Origin: Streptococcus mitis
GTDB lineage: Bacteria > Bacillota > Bacilli > Lactobacillales > Streptococcaceae
Length of the DNA: 64,000 nucleotides
Direction: 5' to 3'
Assembly (NCBI RefSeq): GCF_009496155.1
Contig: NZ_WIJP01000002.1
Span: 1-64,000, forward strand
The translations under genes were made by a program, and so were the position numbers. The notes beneath the pieces are model-generated. The model ran no database searches. It saw nothing but the letters and a program-made list of their open reading frames with translations, and was not told the origin of the DNA. Shown here one piece after another: positions 10,280 to 19,272 of the stretch (the first letter of the stretch is position 1; every line of letters begins with the position of its first letter).

Positions 10280-11510
10280 AATTGTATCAAAAAGTGATTG
10301 CTCTTGGAGCTGATATTCGTTATATGGATAAGGTAGAAACTGTTATAAAGTCAATTTCAGTTCATAATCAGGAAGTGAAATTTTATGTATTTAATGACGA
10401 TTTGCCTAGTGAATGGTTTTTGTTGATGAGAAATCGTTTGAAGGTCATTGGTTCTGAGATTGTCAACGTTAAAAAACGGCTCACAACCTTCGTGATTTTC
10501 GCTTGCCAAATGCAATCCTGTCTTATGCTGCTTTCTTTAGGTATTTCATAGCAGATGAAGTACAAGAAGACAGAGTTCTCTATTTAGACTCGGATACGAT
10601 TGTCAATGCAAAATTAGATGACTTATTCACCATGGATTTACAAGGATATGCTATCGCAGCTGTTCAAGATTTTAATCATGAAGGTTGGTTAACAACCTTT
10701 AATTCAGGTGTGATGTTGATTGATGCCAAAAAATGGCGAGAAAAAAATTCAACGCAAAGTCTACTAGAGTTGACTGCCCAACACCATGAACATGTCTATG
10801 GGGATCAAGGGGTTCTCAACATGTATTTCGGTGATCAGTGGCTACATTTGGATAAAGAGTACAATTTCATGGTTGGATTGGATCAATTTTTACACTTAAC
10901 AGGCAACAGTAAATGGTACCAGTCTTCGTATTATGGAAATTATGAACCAAAGATTATTCACTATACTTCAGAATTTAAACCATGGACTCATTTAACTTTG
11001 ACTCGTTTTCGTAAATTGTGGTGGTTTTATTATGGATTGAATTGGAATGATGTACTATTAGGAACAGATATCATCAGACGTTCTTTTAGAGATCTAGTGA
11101 GAGCTCCTCTCTATCATACTTGTATTTTTACAAATAGTGCTAGCCTAGAATCAATAGAATACCTACTATCTGAATTACCGGAAGTTCATTTTACAATATT
11201 AGCGCCAACAAATTTTGCTGATAGTGTAGTTGATATGCAACGATTTTTGAATCTTTCAATTTATCCAAACTTTAGTCCTTTTAACAAGAATGAAACCTTG
11301 GATAAGATGGATTTCTACCTAGATATCAATCATGGAGGAGTTGTAGGAACTATTGTAGAAGAAATTAGTGATAAAAATAAACCAATTTTTGCGTTTGATA
11401 ATACAAGTCATGACTCGAGTGGAAGAAGTCGTATTTTTTCGTCAACTGAACCAGAGAAAATGGTAGAAGCAATTCGAAAATTTTTAGGAGTAGAACTGAG
11501 TGGTAAATGA
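10276..11510 (+). pseudogene. Family 8 glycosyltransferase, frameshifted
   Basis: Two frames together make one protein of about 411 residues. The first (10276-10551) opens with a GT8-like ALGADIRYMDKVETVIKSI and FYVFNDDLPSEWF. The rest, in another frame, has NLRDFRLPNAILSYAAFFRYFI, the metal-binding DSD, FNSGVMLIDAKKW, GDQGVLNMYF and HYTSEFKPW. The break is at the A6 run 10471-10476; one more A would restore the frame. The last ~125 residues repeat the accessory domain of the upstream gene (YLDINHGGVVGTI, KPIFAFDNTSHD). The gene is likely inactive as read, unless the run length varies between cells or the base call is wrong. Confidence 0.8.
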
Positions 11511-11636
11511 GTTTAGATAGTATTTTAAAATTTATCAAAAAGTCATGATTTCTATTGAAATTATGGCTCTATTTTCGAGATAGCGAGGTAATTTATAAAG
11601 TAAAAACTGTTGAACTAATTTTTACTAATAAACACA
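11511..11636. other. AT-rich spacer, nothing recognised
   Basis: Between the glycosyltransferase stop and the symporter promoter I see no open frame, repeat or convincing terminator. A weak complementarity (AAAGTCATGATTTC with GAAATTATGGCTCT) is too loose to call. Confidence 0.5.
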
Positions 11637-11665
11637 TTGACAAAAGCCAACATTTTTTGTAAAAT
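11637..11665 (+). promoter_or_regulatory. Promoter of the glycine-riboswitch / symporter transcript
   Basis: TTGACA (11637-11642), 17-bp spacer, TAAAAT (11660-11665). It places the transcript start near 11672, about 75 bases before the aptamer. Confidence 0.8.
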
Positions 11666-11745
11666 AAGAATCAATTAAATACCAACACCGAATGAAGTTT
11701 AATAGAAGTGGCGAATCGTTTGATTTTCCATGACTGTAAATGGAC

Positions 11746-11828
11746 GGAACTCTGGAGAGACCGTAAAGGCACCGAAGGGGCAAGGCAGGCAACTGCTCAA
11801 ACTCTCAGGTAAAAGGACAGAGCTAGGA
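11746..11828 (+). promoter_or_regulatory. Glycine riboswitch (gcvT type), one recognisable aptamer
   Basis: The stretch has the hallmark pieces in order: CTCTGGAGAGACC, GGCACCGAAGGGGCAAGGC, AACTGCTCAAACTCTCAGG, AAAAGGACAGAG. The ends pair (CTCTG with CAGAG). Glycine riboswitches often have two aptamers; about 75 bases of leader precede this one, but I cannot recognise a second aptamer in them. A hairpin terminator follows before the symporter gene, so control by premature termination is likely. Confidence 0.9.
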
Positions 11829-11871
11829 TAGACAGCTTTTTAGCATTTATCTAAGCATTCCAGAGTACATG

Positions 11872-11895
11872 TATCTTGCATGTGCTCTTTCTTTT
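11872..11895 (+). terminator. Expression-platform terminator of the glycine riboswitch
   Basis: AGAGTACATG and CATGTGCTCT form the stem, followed by TTCTTTT. It lies between the aptamer and the ribosome site of the symporter. Confidence 0.75.
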
Positions 11896-11920
11896 GGGGT
11901 TGAAAAGATAGGAGAATAGA

Positions 11921-13243
11921 ATGTTAGAATTGCTTAAATCAATTGATGCTTTTGCTTGGGGCCCACCCCTCTTGATTTTATTGGTCGGAACAGGGATTTA
12001 CCTAACTGCTCGTTTAGGACTCTTGCAGGTTTTGCGTCTGCCCAAGGCCTTCCAGCTTATTTTTACCAAGGATAAGGGGCATGGGGATGTATCCAGTTTT
12101 GCGGCCTTGTGTACAGCCCTAGCAGCGACAGTTGGTACGGGAAATATTATCGGGGTGGCGACAGCTATCAAGGTCGGTGGACCAGGAGCTCTCTTTTGGA
12201 TGTGGATGGCGGCTTTCTTTGGAATGGCAACCAAGTATGCGGAAGGTTTATTAGCTATTAAATACAGGACTAAAGACGATAACGGTGCTGTTGCAGGAGG
12301 TCCCATGCACTATATACTTTTGGGTATGGGAGAAAAGTGGCGACCACTTGCCATCTTTTTTGCTCTGGCAGGTGTGCTAGTAGCTTTGTTGGGAATCGGG
12401 ACCTTCACACAGGTCAACTCGATTACAGAATCTATTCAAAATACGACGACTATTTCACCAGCCATCACTGCTCTTGTGTTGTCTGTATTTGTAGCGATTG
12501 CAGTCTTTGGCGGGCTCAAGTCCATTTCAAAGGTTTCAACTACTGTTGTTCCTTTTATGGCTATCATCTATATTTTAGGAACACTTACAGTTATTTTCTT
12601 CAATATTGGAAAACTCCCTGCCACAATCACTTTAATCTTGACATCAGCTTTTAGTCCAGTTGCTGCAGTAGGTGGATTTGCTGGTGCTAGCATTCGGATG
12701 GCTATCCAAAATGGTGTTGCGCGTGGTGTCTTCTCAAACGAATCTGGTCTGGGTTCAGCTCCCATTGCAGCAGCTGCGGCTAAGACAAATGAACCAGTAG
12801 AGCAAGGCTTGATTTCCATGACAGGGACCTTTATTGATACCCTCATCATTTGTACTCTGACTGGTTTGACCATTTTGGTGACTGGAGTATGGAATAGTGA
12901 CTTGAATGGAGTGGCTTTGACTCAGTCAGCCTTTTCAACAGTCTTTTCACATTTTGGGCCTGCCCTCTTGACCATCTTCCTTGTACTTTTTGCCTTTACA
13001 ACGATTCTAGGTTGGAACTACTACGGAGAGCGCTGTTTCGAGTTCCTCTTTGGTGTTCGTTTTATCTGGCTCTACCGTGTGATTTTTGTGCTCATGGTCT
13101 TGTTGGGAGGATTTATCGAGTTGGATATGGTTTGGATTATCGCAGATATTGTCAATGCCTTGATGGCACTACCAAACTTGATTGCTCTCTTAGTTTTATC
13201 ACCAGTCGTTATTGCTGAAACTAAAAAGTATTTTAATAAATAA
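11921..13243 (+). CDS. Sodium:alanine/glycine symporter (AGCS family)
   Basis: A 440-residue polytopic membrane protein with the AGCS signature region GTGNIIGVATAIKVGGPGALFWMW and the downstream FSNESGLGSAPIAAAAAKT segment. It imports alanine or glycine with sodium. The glycine riboswitch directly upstream argues that glycine is a substrate: in such arrangements glycine binding controls transporter expression. GGAGAATAGA precedes the ATG. It is a single gene ending at a strong terminator. Confidence 0.93.
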   Translation: MLELLKSIDAFAWGPPLLILLVGTGIYLTARLGLLQVLRLPKAFQLIFTKDKGHGDVSSFAALCTALAATVGTGNIIGVATAIKVGGPGALFWMWMAAFFGMATKYAEGLLAIKYRTKDDNGAVAGGPMHYILLGMGEKWRPLAIFFALAGVLVALLGIGTFTQVNSITESIQNTTTISPAITALVLSVFVAIAVFGGLKSISKVSTTVVPFMAIIYILGTLTVIFFNIGKLPATITLILTSAFSPVAAVGGFAGASIRMAIQNGVARGVFSNESGLGSAPIAAAAAKTNEPVEQGLISMTGTFIDTLIICTLTGLTILVTGVWNSDLNGVALTQSAFSTVFSHFGPALLTIFLVLFAFTTILGWNYYGERCFEFLFGVRFIWLYRVIFVLMVLLGGFIELDMVWIIADIVNALMALPNLIALLVLSPVVIAETKKYFNK

Positions 13244-13246
13244 TGG

Positions 13247-13271
13247 AATCACACATCGTGTGTGATTTTTT
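13247..13271 (+). terminator. Terminator after the symporter
   Basis: AATCACAC / GTGTGTGATT hairpin followed by TTTTT. Confidence 0.85.
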
Positions 13272-13374
13272 GCTGTCATAAAAAATTTCTATCAGTGCAA
13301 TTTAAAATATATATTATACACGGTATAGAATCTGTGATAGACTAGGTTTCAACAAAATGAAAAGAGGTTTTATG

Positions 13375-13923
13375 ATGACAACATTTACCATCCATACAGT
13401 AGAATCAGCACCAGCAGAAGTGAAAGAAGTTCTTGAAACAGTAGAAAAAGATAACAATGGCTATATTCCCAACCTAATCGGTCTCTTGGCTAATGCACCG
13501 ACTGCTTTAGAGGCTTACCGTACTGTCGGAGCTATCAACCGTCGCAACAGCCTGACACCCGTTGAGCGCGAAGTCGTGCAAATTACAGCTGCTGTGACAA
13601 ATGGTTGTGCCTTCTGCGTCGCAGGTCACACAGCCTTTTCAATCAAACAAATCCAGATGAACGATGACCTTCTTCAAGCCCTTCGCAATCGTACTCCAAT
13701 TGAAACAGATCCTAAATTGGACACCCTAGCTAAGTTTACCTTGGCAGTTATCAATACCAAGGGTCGTGTAGGAGATGAAGCCTTATCTGAGTTTTTAGAA
13801 GCTGGCTATACCCAACAAAATGCCTTGGATGTGGTTCTTGGTGTCAGCCTAGCAAGCCTCTGTAACTATGCCAACAACCTAGCTAATACCCCAATTAACC
13901 CAGAATTACAACCTTATGCTTAA
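13375..13923 (+). CDS. Carboxymuconolactone decarboxylase / AhpD-like protein
   Basis: A 182-residue alpha-helical protein of the CMD/AhpD fold. The redox motif CAFCVAGH has Cys78 and Cys81 with the downstream His expected of AhpD-like peroxidase partners, so a thiol-dependent peroxidase or reductant role is plausible. The substrate is unknown. Two tandem ATGs occur; the second (13375) has the better distance to AGAGG. It is monocistronic, between two terminators. Confidence 0.82.
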   Translation: MTTFTIHTVESAPAEVKEVLETVEKDNNGYIPNLIGLLANAPTALEAYRTVGAINRRNSLTPVEREVVQITAAVTNGCAFCVAGHTAFSIKQIQMNDDLLQALRNRTPIETDPKLDTLAKFTLAVINTKGRVGDEALSEFLEAGYTQQNALDVVLGVSLASLCNYANNLANTPINPELQPYA

Positions 13924-13943
13924 GCCTTATCTGAGTAAAAAAT

Positions 13944-13976
13944 GAAGTCTGAAATAATCGGACTTCGTTTTTTATC
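13944..13976 (+). terminator. Terminator after the AhpD-like gene
   Basis: GAAGTC ... GACTTC stem, extended by TG/CG pairs, followed by GTTTTTTA. Confidence 0.8.
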
Positions 13977-14033
13977 CCCTCATTTAAGCGCTTTTATGCT
14001 ATACTGAAACTAACATGATTATTGGAGGTTAGG

Positions 14034-14933
14034 ATGAAAAAACTCCCCTTGGTATTTTCTGGTTGTTTGCTAGGTTTGGCAGGAGCTGGAAATCTTATTT
14101 TAGATACGTTACCGATTCTGTCCCATCTGTTGAGTCTAGCAGGTTTGATTTTGTGGATTTACTTTCTGATTTTGCATCTCTTTAATTGGAAGGAAACCAA
14201 GCAAGAATTGACCAAACCCCCTCTTTTGTCAGGAATGGCAACTTTTCCCATGGCTGGGATGATTTTATCGACTTATGTCTTTCGCGTATTCCCTCATCTT
14301 CCTTTGGTAGCGCAGGGGCTCTGGTGGTTTTCATTTCTCTTGGATTTGGCCCTAATTGCTGGTTTCACCATCAAGTTTGCTTGTCCAGGTAGGAGGGGTC
14401 ATGCAACTCCTAGCTGGACGGTGCTTTATGTGGGGATAGCAGTGGCAGCTTTGACCTATCCTCTTGTAGGCATTGTCGAAATTGCCTATGCCACCTTGGG
14501 TTTTGGTTTTCTCCTAACCTTCTATCTCTACCCGCTTATTTATAGTGATTTAAAGAAACATCCACTCCCACTAGCCATGCTTGGACAAGAAGGAATCTAC
14601 TGTGCTCCTTTCTCTCTACTCTTGGCTTCCCTGGTTCGAGTTGGAGGAGTCAACCTACCGACTTGGCTCTTAATCGCCATGATTTTGGCTTCCCAATCCT
14701 TCTTTTTCTTGGTTTTAACTCGTCTACCTAATATTTTAAAACAAGGATTTCAACCAGCATTCTCAGCCCTCACCTTCCCTACCATTATCACGGCTACCTC
14801 GCTTAAGATGGCTCAGGAAATCTTGAAACTTCCATTTCTGGATTATCTGGTAGTGGTTGAAACTCTTGTATGCCTAACTATTTTATTCTTTGTATTAGGT
14901 GCTTATCTGATTTGGTTACGAAAAAAGGTCTAG
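14034..14933 (+). CDS. TDT-family (TehA/SLAC1-like) membrane transporter
   Basis: A 299-residue protein with about ten hydrophobic segments and the layout of the tellurite-resistance/dicarboxylate transporter family (old name in databases: exfoliative toxin A/B homologue; that label does not imply a toxin). Members move small anions or dicarboxylates; the substrate here is unknown. The start MKKLPLV is set by GGAGGTTAGG just ahead of it. It converges with serS over a shared terminator. Confidence 0.8.
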   Translation: MKKLPLVFSGCLLGLAGAGNLILDTLPILSHLLSLAGLILWIYFLILHLFNWKETKQELTKPPLLSGMATFPMAGMILSTYVFRVFPHLPLVAQGLWWFSFLLDLALIAGFTIKFACPGRRGHATPSWTVLYVGIAVAALTYPLVGIVEIAYATLGFGFLLTFYLYPLIYSDLKKHPLPLAMLGQEGIYCAPFSLLLASLVRVGGVNLPTWLLIAMILASQSFFFLVLTRLPNILKQGFQPAFSALTFPTIITATSLKMAQEILKLPFLDYLVVVETLVCLTILFFVLGAYLIWLRKKV

Positions 14934-14960
14934 CTAGAAATAGCTAAACCTTATTTTTTA
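14927..14960. terminator. Two-way terminator between the TDT gene and serS
   Basis: GGT-TAGCTA, GAAA loop, TAGCTA-ACC, then TTATTTTTTA on the plus strand. It overlaps the stop regions of both convergent genes. Confidence 0.75.
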
Positions 14961-16232
14961 TGGTTTGATGACCTCAGCTCCACCCATGTATGGACGAAGA
15001 ACTTCTGGGATGGTCACAGAACCATCTTCATTTTGGTAGTTTTCAAGAATAGCAGCCACTGTACGTCCAACTGCAAGTCCAGAACCGTTTAAGGTGTGGA
15101 GCAATTTAACCTTTCCATCAGCTTCATCACGGTAACGGATTTGAGCACGACGGGCTTGGAAATCTTCTGTGTTTGAACAGCTTGAGATTTCACGGTAGGT
15201 ATTTTGTGCTGGAATCCAAACTTCTAAGTCGTAAGTTTTAGCAGCTGAGAAGCCCATATCTCCAGTAGAGAGAGCAACGACACGGTATGGAAGGTTGAGT
15301 TTTTGAAGGATATTTTCAGCGTTGGCTGTCATTTTTTCCAATTCTTCGTAAGATTCTTCTGGTTTGGCAAATTTCACCATTTCAACCTTGTGGAATTGGT
15401 GCAAACGAATTAAACCACGCGTATCACGACCAGCTGAACCAGCCTCAGAACGGAATGATGGACTCATAGCAGTGAAGTAGATTGGCAAGTCTTTACCGTC
15501 CAGGATTTCATCGCGGTAGTAGTTTGTCAGAGGAACTTCAGCTGTAGGAATAAGGACATAATTGCTGTCGCTGAGTTCAAAAGTATCTTCCTTGAATTTT
15601 GGATATTGACCAGTACCAAACATAGAGTCGTGGTTAACCATGTAAGGCGTGATGACTTCAGTATAGCCTTCTTTACCATGCTCATCCAACATGAAGTTGT
15701 AGAGAGCACGTTCCAAACGAGCCCCGAGGCCTTTATAGAATAGGAAGCGAGCCCCTGTTACCTTACCACCGCGTTCCCAGTCAAGGATACCAAGGTCTTC
15801 ACCCAGATCCCAGTGAGCTTTTGGCTCGAAGTCAAACTCGCGTGGAGTCCCCCAACGGCGAACTTCCACATTGTCGTCTTCGTCAGCCCCAACAGGAACA
15901 CTGTCAGCTGGGATGTTTGGAAGAGTAGTGGTAAATTCTGTCAATTTAGCATCGATGTCTGCCAATTCAGCATCCAAGGCTTTAACCTCAGCAGATAGAT
16001 TTTGCATGGCAGCAATCTTGTCATCTGCATTTTCCTTGTTGCGTTTGGCTTGGGCAATCTCAGCAGAAACTGTGTTACGTTCTGCTTTGAGAGTTTCAAC
16101 CTTGACCAAGATGTCACGACGTTTAGCGTCGATTTCTTTCATTTCATTCAAGACAGCAGCATCTACACCACGTGTAGCCAATTTTTCTGCGACAGCATCA
16201 AAGTCTGTACGAATACGTTTGATATCTAACAT
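14958..16232 (-). CDS. serS: Seryl-tRNA synthetase
   Basis: Charges tRNA-Ser. The 424-residue class II enzyme has the N-terminal antiparallel coiled coil (about residues 30-105) that grips the long variable arm of the tRNA, motif 2 ([25 protein letters not shown]) and motif 3 ([16 protein letters not shown]). The frame stays open into the T-box leader, so longer start choices (up to 16316) are artefacts; [10 protein letters not shown] with AGGAGTTCTT ahead is correct. It is controlled by the upstream T-box. Confidence 0.97.
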   Translation of the reverse strand: MLDIKRIRTDFDAVAEKLATRGVDAAVLNEMKEIDAKRRDILVKVETLKAERNTVSAEIAQAKRNKENADDKIAAMQNLSAEVKALDAELADIDAKLTEFTTTLPNIPADSVPVGADEDDNVEVRRWGTPREFDFEPKAHWDLGEDLGILDWERGGKVTGARFLFYKGLGARLERALYNFMLDEHGKEGYTEVITPYMVNHDSMFGTGQYPKFKEDTFELSDSNYVLIPTAEVPLTNYYRDEILDGKDLPIYFTAMSPSFRSEAGSAGRDTRGLIRLHQFHKVEMVKFAKPEESYEELEKMTANAENILQKLNLPYRVVALSTGDMGFSAAKTYDLEVWIPAQNTYREISSCSNTEDFQARRAQIRYRDEADGKVKLLHTLNGSGLAVGRTVAAILENYQNEDGSVTIPEVLRPYMGGAEVIKP

Positions 16233-16246
16233 AAGAACTCCTTTAT

Positions 16247-16424
16247 GAAAAAAGCACACCTGACAAAGCGTTGGAGTGGCAGGGCCACGGTTCCATCCAA
16301 CTTCACAGGTGTGCACTTGATTGTGTATGTAATTGTTACTAACGGTAGAATTTCACCTATCTCTCCTATCTGCTCGCAGCATCCGCAGACTTTCTGAAAG
16401 AAGAAGATAACCTACTTATCCGTT
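16247..16424 (-). promoter_or_regulatory. T-box riboswitch of serS (tRNA-Ser sensing)
   Basis: The leader contains the T-box motif TGGAACCGTGG (complement of 16285-16295) and a strong terminator whose arms GCACACCTG and CAGGTGTGC (16254-16314) are followed by TTTTTT. The antiterminator would use the T-box bulge to bind the uncharged tRNA end. Stem I is closed by AACGG / CCGTT. A TCT triplet followed by A in the 3' side of stem I is a plausible serine specifier; that assignment is inference. Confidence 0.92.
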
Positions 16425-16430
16425 GTTATG

Positions 16431-16459
16431 ATTATACTAAAGTTTCTACTTTTTTGCAA
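16431..16459 (-). promoter_or_regulatory. serS promoter
   Basis: On the minus strand TTGCAA, 17-bp spacer, TATAAT. The -35 overlaps the last codons of manO, which is upstream and on the same strand. Confidence 0.75.
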
Positions 16460-16817
16460 ATAGATTTTTAAATTTTTGACCAATGGTCTGAATTAGGGTC
16501 GGAAGCTTGACGACCTTGTCATTACCCAGTTTTTCGCGAGCAATTTTGAGAATGGCACCTGAGTCTTTTGATGCAAAGAGGAATTTTCCTCTGTCTGTAA
16601 AGACTTCGAAGTGGCGACTGATTTTTCGCCCAGTGACATTGGCTCCAATCTGGTTGATATGGCTCCAAGGAATCTGGATAAATTGTTCGACATTGACATC
16701 TGGGTAAAATTCTAGAGCCTGATCTCCAACTAGGAATTTCCCAACTTTCCCAGCTATAGAGAGGTAGGAGGTGCCTGTCGTATTGAGGAGCACTGTTTTG
16801 TTAAGAGATTGGGCCAT
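16446..16817 (-). CDS. manO: ManO-like protein (DUF956)
   Basis: A 123-residue protein of the DUF956/ManO family, usually found next to mannose-class PTS genes and thought to act in their regulation. Here it is instead directly behind aspartate kinase (2-base gap), as I recall for pneumococcus. Opening MAQSLNKTVLLNTTGTSYL and IPWSHINQIGANVTGRKISRHFEVFTD are typical of the family. The mechanism is unknown. Confidence 0.8.
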   Translation of the reverse strand: MAQSLNKTVLLNTTGTSYLSIAGKVGKFLVGDQALEFYPDVNVEQFIQIPWSHINQIGANVTGRKISRHFEVFTDRGKFLFASKDSGAILKIAREKLGNDKVVKLPTLIQTIGQKFKNLFAKK

Positions 16818-16819
16818 GA

Positions 16820-18184
16820 TTAGTCTTCCTTACTTTCACCGAAAAAGGCATTGTAGAGGGCTTTAATAGCTGCTTTCTCTTGGTCCTTATTGACAACAAA
16901 CATAATAGAAACTTCACTAGAACCTTGAGACATCATCTGGATATTAATCTTATTTTCAGATAGAGCACGTGTAGCAGTAGCAGTTACTCCGATATGACTC
17001 TTCATTTTTTCTCCAACAATCATAATGATTGAAAGGTCGTGTTCGATTTCTGCATGGTCTACTTCAGCTTTTTGAACCAATTGACGCAGGATTTCTTCTT
17101 CCTTGATAGGAGTTAGTTCACGAGAACGGAGAATGATTGAAAGATCGTCGATACCAGTTGGCATATGTTCCCAACCAATGTTAAGATCTTCAAGGATCTG
17201 AAGAACCTTGCGTCCAAATCCCACCTCACGGTTCATGAGGTATTTCGACATATTAATGCTGACAAAGTCAGAATCACCGGCAATTCCTACAACTGGAAAT
17301 TCATCACTACTGTGTTTTAGAACGATACGAGTACCTGGATGGTCAGGGTTGTTGGTATTCTTGATAACCAGAGGAATTTTTCCACGGTAGGCAGGAAGAA
17401 GAGCTTCGTCATGAAGAACTGAGAATCCTGCATAGGCCAACTCACGCATTTCACGGTAGGTCAACTCAGGGATCGAGTGTGGTTGGTGGATAATACCTGG
17501 GTGAGCTGCAAAGATACCATCAACATCCGTAAAGTTTTCATAGAGATCAGCTTTAACCCCTGCAGCAATGATAGAACCTGTAATGTCTGATCCTCCACGT
17601 GAGAAGGTACAGATTTGATTTTCCTTGGTAACTCCAAAGAAACCAGGAATGACAAGGACTTCATTGGCGTTTGTCAATTCCTCAATCTTGTCATAACTTG
17701 ATGGAATGATGCGAGCGTGACCAGGTTCACTTGTGACTACAATACCCGCTTCTCTAGGGTGCACATAGCGTGCATCAATACCATTTTGGTTAAAATAGGC
17801 AGCAATCAATTTAGCATTGTTGTTTTCACCCGCTGCTAGGAAGGTATCGTAGAGAAATTCATTTTCTTCAATAGGAAGAGTGGCTAAGGCACGAATGCTT
17901 TTAGAGATTTTTTCTAAAACAGCTGGTTTCAGTCCCAATTCGCTAACCATAGCAGCATAGCGGTCGATAATCCAGCTTTGGCTCTTGCTAATATCGTTAC
18001 CAGCAACATAGTCGCGGTAGTATTTAATCAAGGCATCCGTAACCTTAGTATCTTCAGCATTGCGTTTACCAGGCGCAGAAACAACTACAAAACGGCGCTC
18101 GGGATCGCTTTTGACGATGTTTAAAACTTTTTCTAATTGACCAGCAGAGGCAAGTGAGCTACCTCCAAATTTAACAACTTTCAT
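16820..18184 (-). CDS. lysC: Aspartate kinase
   Basis: First step of lysine, threonine and methionine synthesis: phosphorylates aspartate. The 454-residue monofunctional enzyme has the N-terminal kinase motif KFGGSSLA, GFFGVTKENQICTFSRGGSDITGS, and tandem ACT domains after residue ~300 for end-product control. Co-directional with manO, 2 bases apart. It has its own promoter upstream, divergent from fabM. The symbol lysC is used in the generic sense; which amino acid inhibits it cannot be read. Confidence 0.93.
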   Translation of the reverse strand: MKVVKFGGSSLASAGQLEKVLNIVKSDPERRFVVVSAPGKRNAEDTKVTDALIKYYRDYVAGNDISKSQSWIIDRYAAMVSELGLKPAVLEKISKSIRALATLPIEENEFLYDTFLAAGENNNAKLIAAYFNQNGIDARYVHPREAGIVVTSEPGHARIIPSSYDKIEELTNANEVLVIPGFFGVTKENQICTFSRGGSDITGSIIAAGVKADLYENFTDVDGIFAAHPGIIHQPHSIPELTYREMRELAYAGFSVLHDEALLPAYRGKIPLVIKNTNNPDHPGTRIVLKHSSDEFPVVGIAGDSDFVSINMSKYLMNREVGFGRKVLQILEDLNIGWEHMPTGIDDLSIILRSRELTPIKEEEILRQLVQKAEVDHAEIEHDLSIIMIVGEKMKSHIGVTATATRALSENKINIQMMSQGSSEVSIMFVVNKDQEKAAIKALYNAFFGESKED

Positions 18185-18213
18185 AAGAACTCCTAAAGTA
18201 AGTATTTTATACG

Positions 18214-18242
18214 ATTATAGCAGAAAGAAAGCCTTTTTTCAA
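18214..18242 (-). promoter_or_regulatory. Aspartate kinase promoter
   Basis: On the minus strand TTGAAA, 17-bp spacer, TATAAT, ending about 30 bases before the gene. AGGAGT is the ribosome site. Confidence 0.75.
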
Positions 18243-18316
18243 TGAAGAAAATAAGATGCTTTCTAGTATAAAGCGAGCCTTTCTAATCGGATGAGACACT
18301 TATTACATTCTTATTC

Positions 18317-18357
18317 TTGCTTTTTTAGAATAAAAAAGATATACTTTGAAAATAAAA
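18317..18357 (+). promoter_or_regulatory. fabM promoter with possible FabT box
   Basis: TTGCTT (18317-18322), 17-bp spacer, TATACT (18340-18345). Directly on the -10, TTTGA-AAA-TAAAA (18345-18357) matches the TTTGA-N3-TCAAA pattern of the fabK site with one mismatch, so repression by FabT here is plausible. Confidence 0.6.
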
Positions 18358-18393
18358 TAATTTAACTTGCGTATAAAATAAAGAGGAGTCCTG

Positions 18394-19179
18394 ATGGAAC
18401 ACATTATTTATCAGCTTGAAGAGGATTTGGCAATTATTACCTTGAACCGTCCTGAGGTCGCAAATGGTTTTCATATTCCCATGTGTGAAGAGATTTTAGA
18501 AGCCCTAACTTTGGCAGAAGAGAATCCAGCTGTACATTTTATCTTGATTAATGCGAATGGCAAAGTCTTTTCAGTTGGGGGAGATTTAGTAGAGATGAAG
18601 AGGGCAGTGGATGAGGATGATATTCCATCATTGACGAAAATCGCAGAATTGGTCAATACTATTTCTTATAAAATCAAACAAATAGCCAAACCTGTGTTAA
18701 TGGAGGTAGACGGGGCTGTTGCAGGTGCTGCAGCTAATATGGCTGTTGCGGCAGATTTCTGTTTGGCGACCGATAAGGCTAAATTTATCCAAGCCTTTGT
18801 TGGAGTTGGTTTGGCTCCAGATGCAGGAGGAATTCATCTCTTGAGCCGAAGTATTGGTGTGACGCGTGCTGCTCAATTAGCTATGACAGGAGAGGCTTTA
18901 ACCGCAGAAAAAGCTCTAGAGTGGGGTGTGGTTTACCGTATTTCTGAAGCTGACAAACTAGAAAAGACCAGAGAACAGCTTCTTAAAAAATTAAGACGTG
19001 GCTCAGTTAATTCCTATGCTGCCATCAAGAAGTTGGTTTGGGAGAGCCAATTTAAAGATTGGCAAGATTATGCTGTTTTAGAACTGCATCTACAGGAATC
19101 ACTGGCCAAAACAGAGGATTTCAAAGAGGGAGTTCGGGCTCATTCGGAGAGAAGAAGACCTAAATTTACAGGAAAATAA
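18394..19179 (+). CDS. fabM: Trans-2-decenoyl-ACP isomerase (unsaturated fatty-acid branch point)
   Basis: FabM moves the double bond of trans-2-decenoyl-ACP to cis-3 and so opens the unsaturated fatty acid route in streptococci, which lack FabA. The 261-residue crotonase-fold protein has the oxyanion-hole regions [13 protein letters not shown] and [20 protein letters not shown]. The position at the head of the fab operon, just before fabT, supports FabM over a catabolic enoyl-CoA hydratase. AGAGGAG precedes the ATG. Confidence 0.9.
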   Translation: MEHIIYQLEEDLAIITLNRPEVANGFHIPMCEEILEALTLAEENPAVHFILINANGKVFSVGGDLVEMKRAVDEDDIPSLTKIAELVNTISYKIKQIAKPVLMEVDGAVAGAAANMAVAADFCLATDKAKFIQAFVGVGLAPDAGGIHLLSRSIGVTRAAQLAMTGEALTAEKALEWGVVYRISEADKLEKTREQLLKKLRRGSVNSYAAIKKLVWESQFKDWQDYAVLELHLQESLAKTEDFKEGVRAHSERRRPKFTGK

Positions 19180-19187
19180 AAAAATAC

Positions 19188-19216
19188 TTGCGCCATTCTT
19201 TGAAGTTTGATATAAT
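19188..19216 (+). promoter_or_regulatory. fabT promoter
   Basis: TTGCGC (19188-19193), 17-bp spacer, TATAAT (19211-19216). AGTTTGATATAATTC across the -10 shares its first half with the fabK FabT box, and a TTTGTCAAA segment follows, so autoregulation is possible but not certain. Confidence 0.65.
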
Positions 19217-19272
19217 TCTTTTGTCAAATGTTTTGATTGTAAAAGTTTTTTTGAGAAGGAGGGAAAGAAAGA

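Noticed and set aside
10471..10476. Programmed -1 frameshift in the glycosyltransferase gene
   Set aside because: The slip would leave poor P-site pairing (AAA against TAA), there is no helping stem or internal ribosome site nearby, and GT8 enzymes are not known to use one.
14034..14933. Exfoliative toxin
   Set aside because: Old database wording for this family of membrane transporters. The protein is polytopic and shows no secreted protease features.
16233..16316. Longer serS start reaching into the leader
   Set aside because: The added codons are the T-box terminator region. A proper ribosome site precedes the ATG at 16232.
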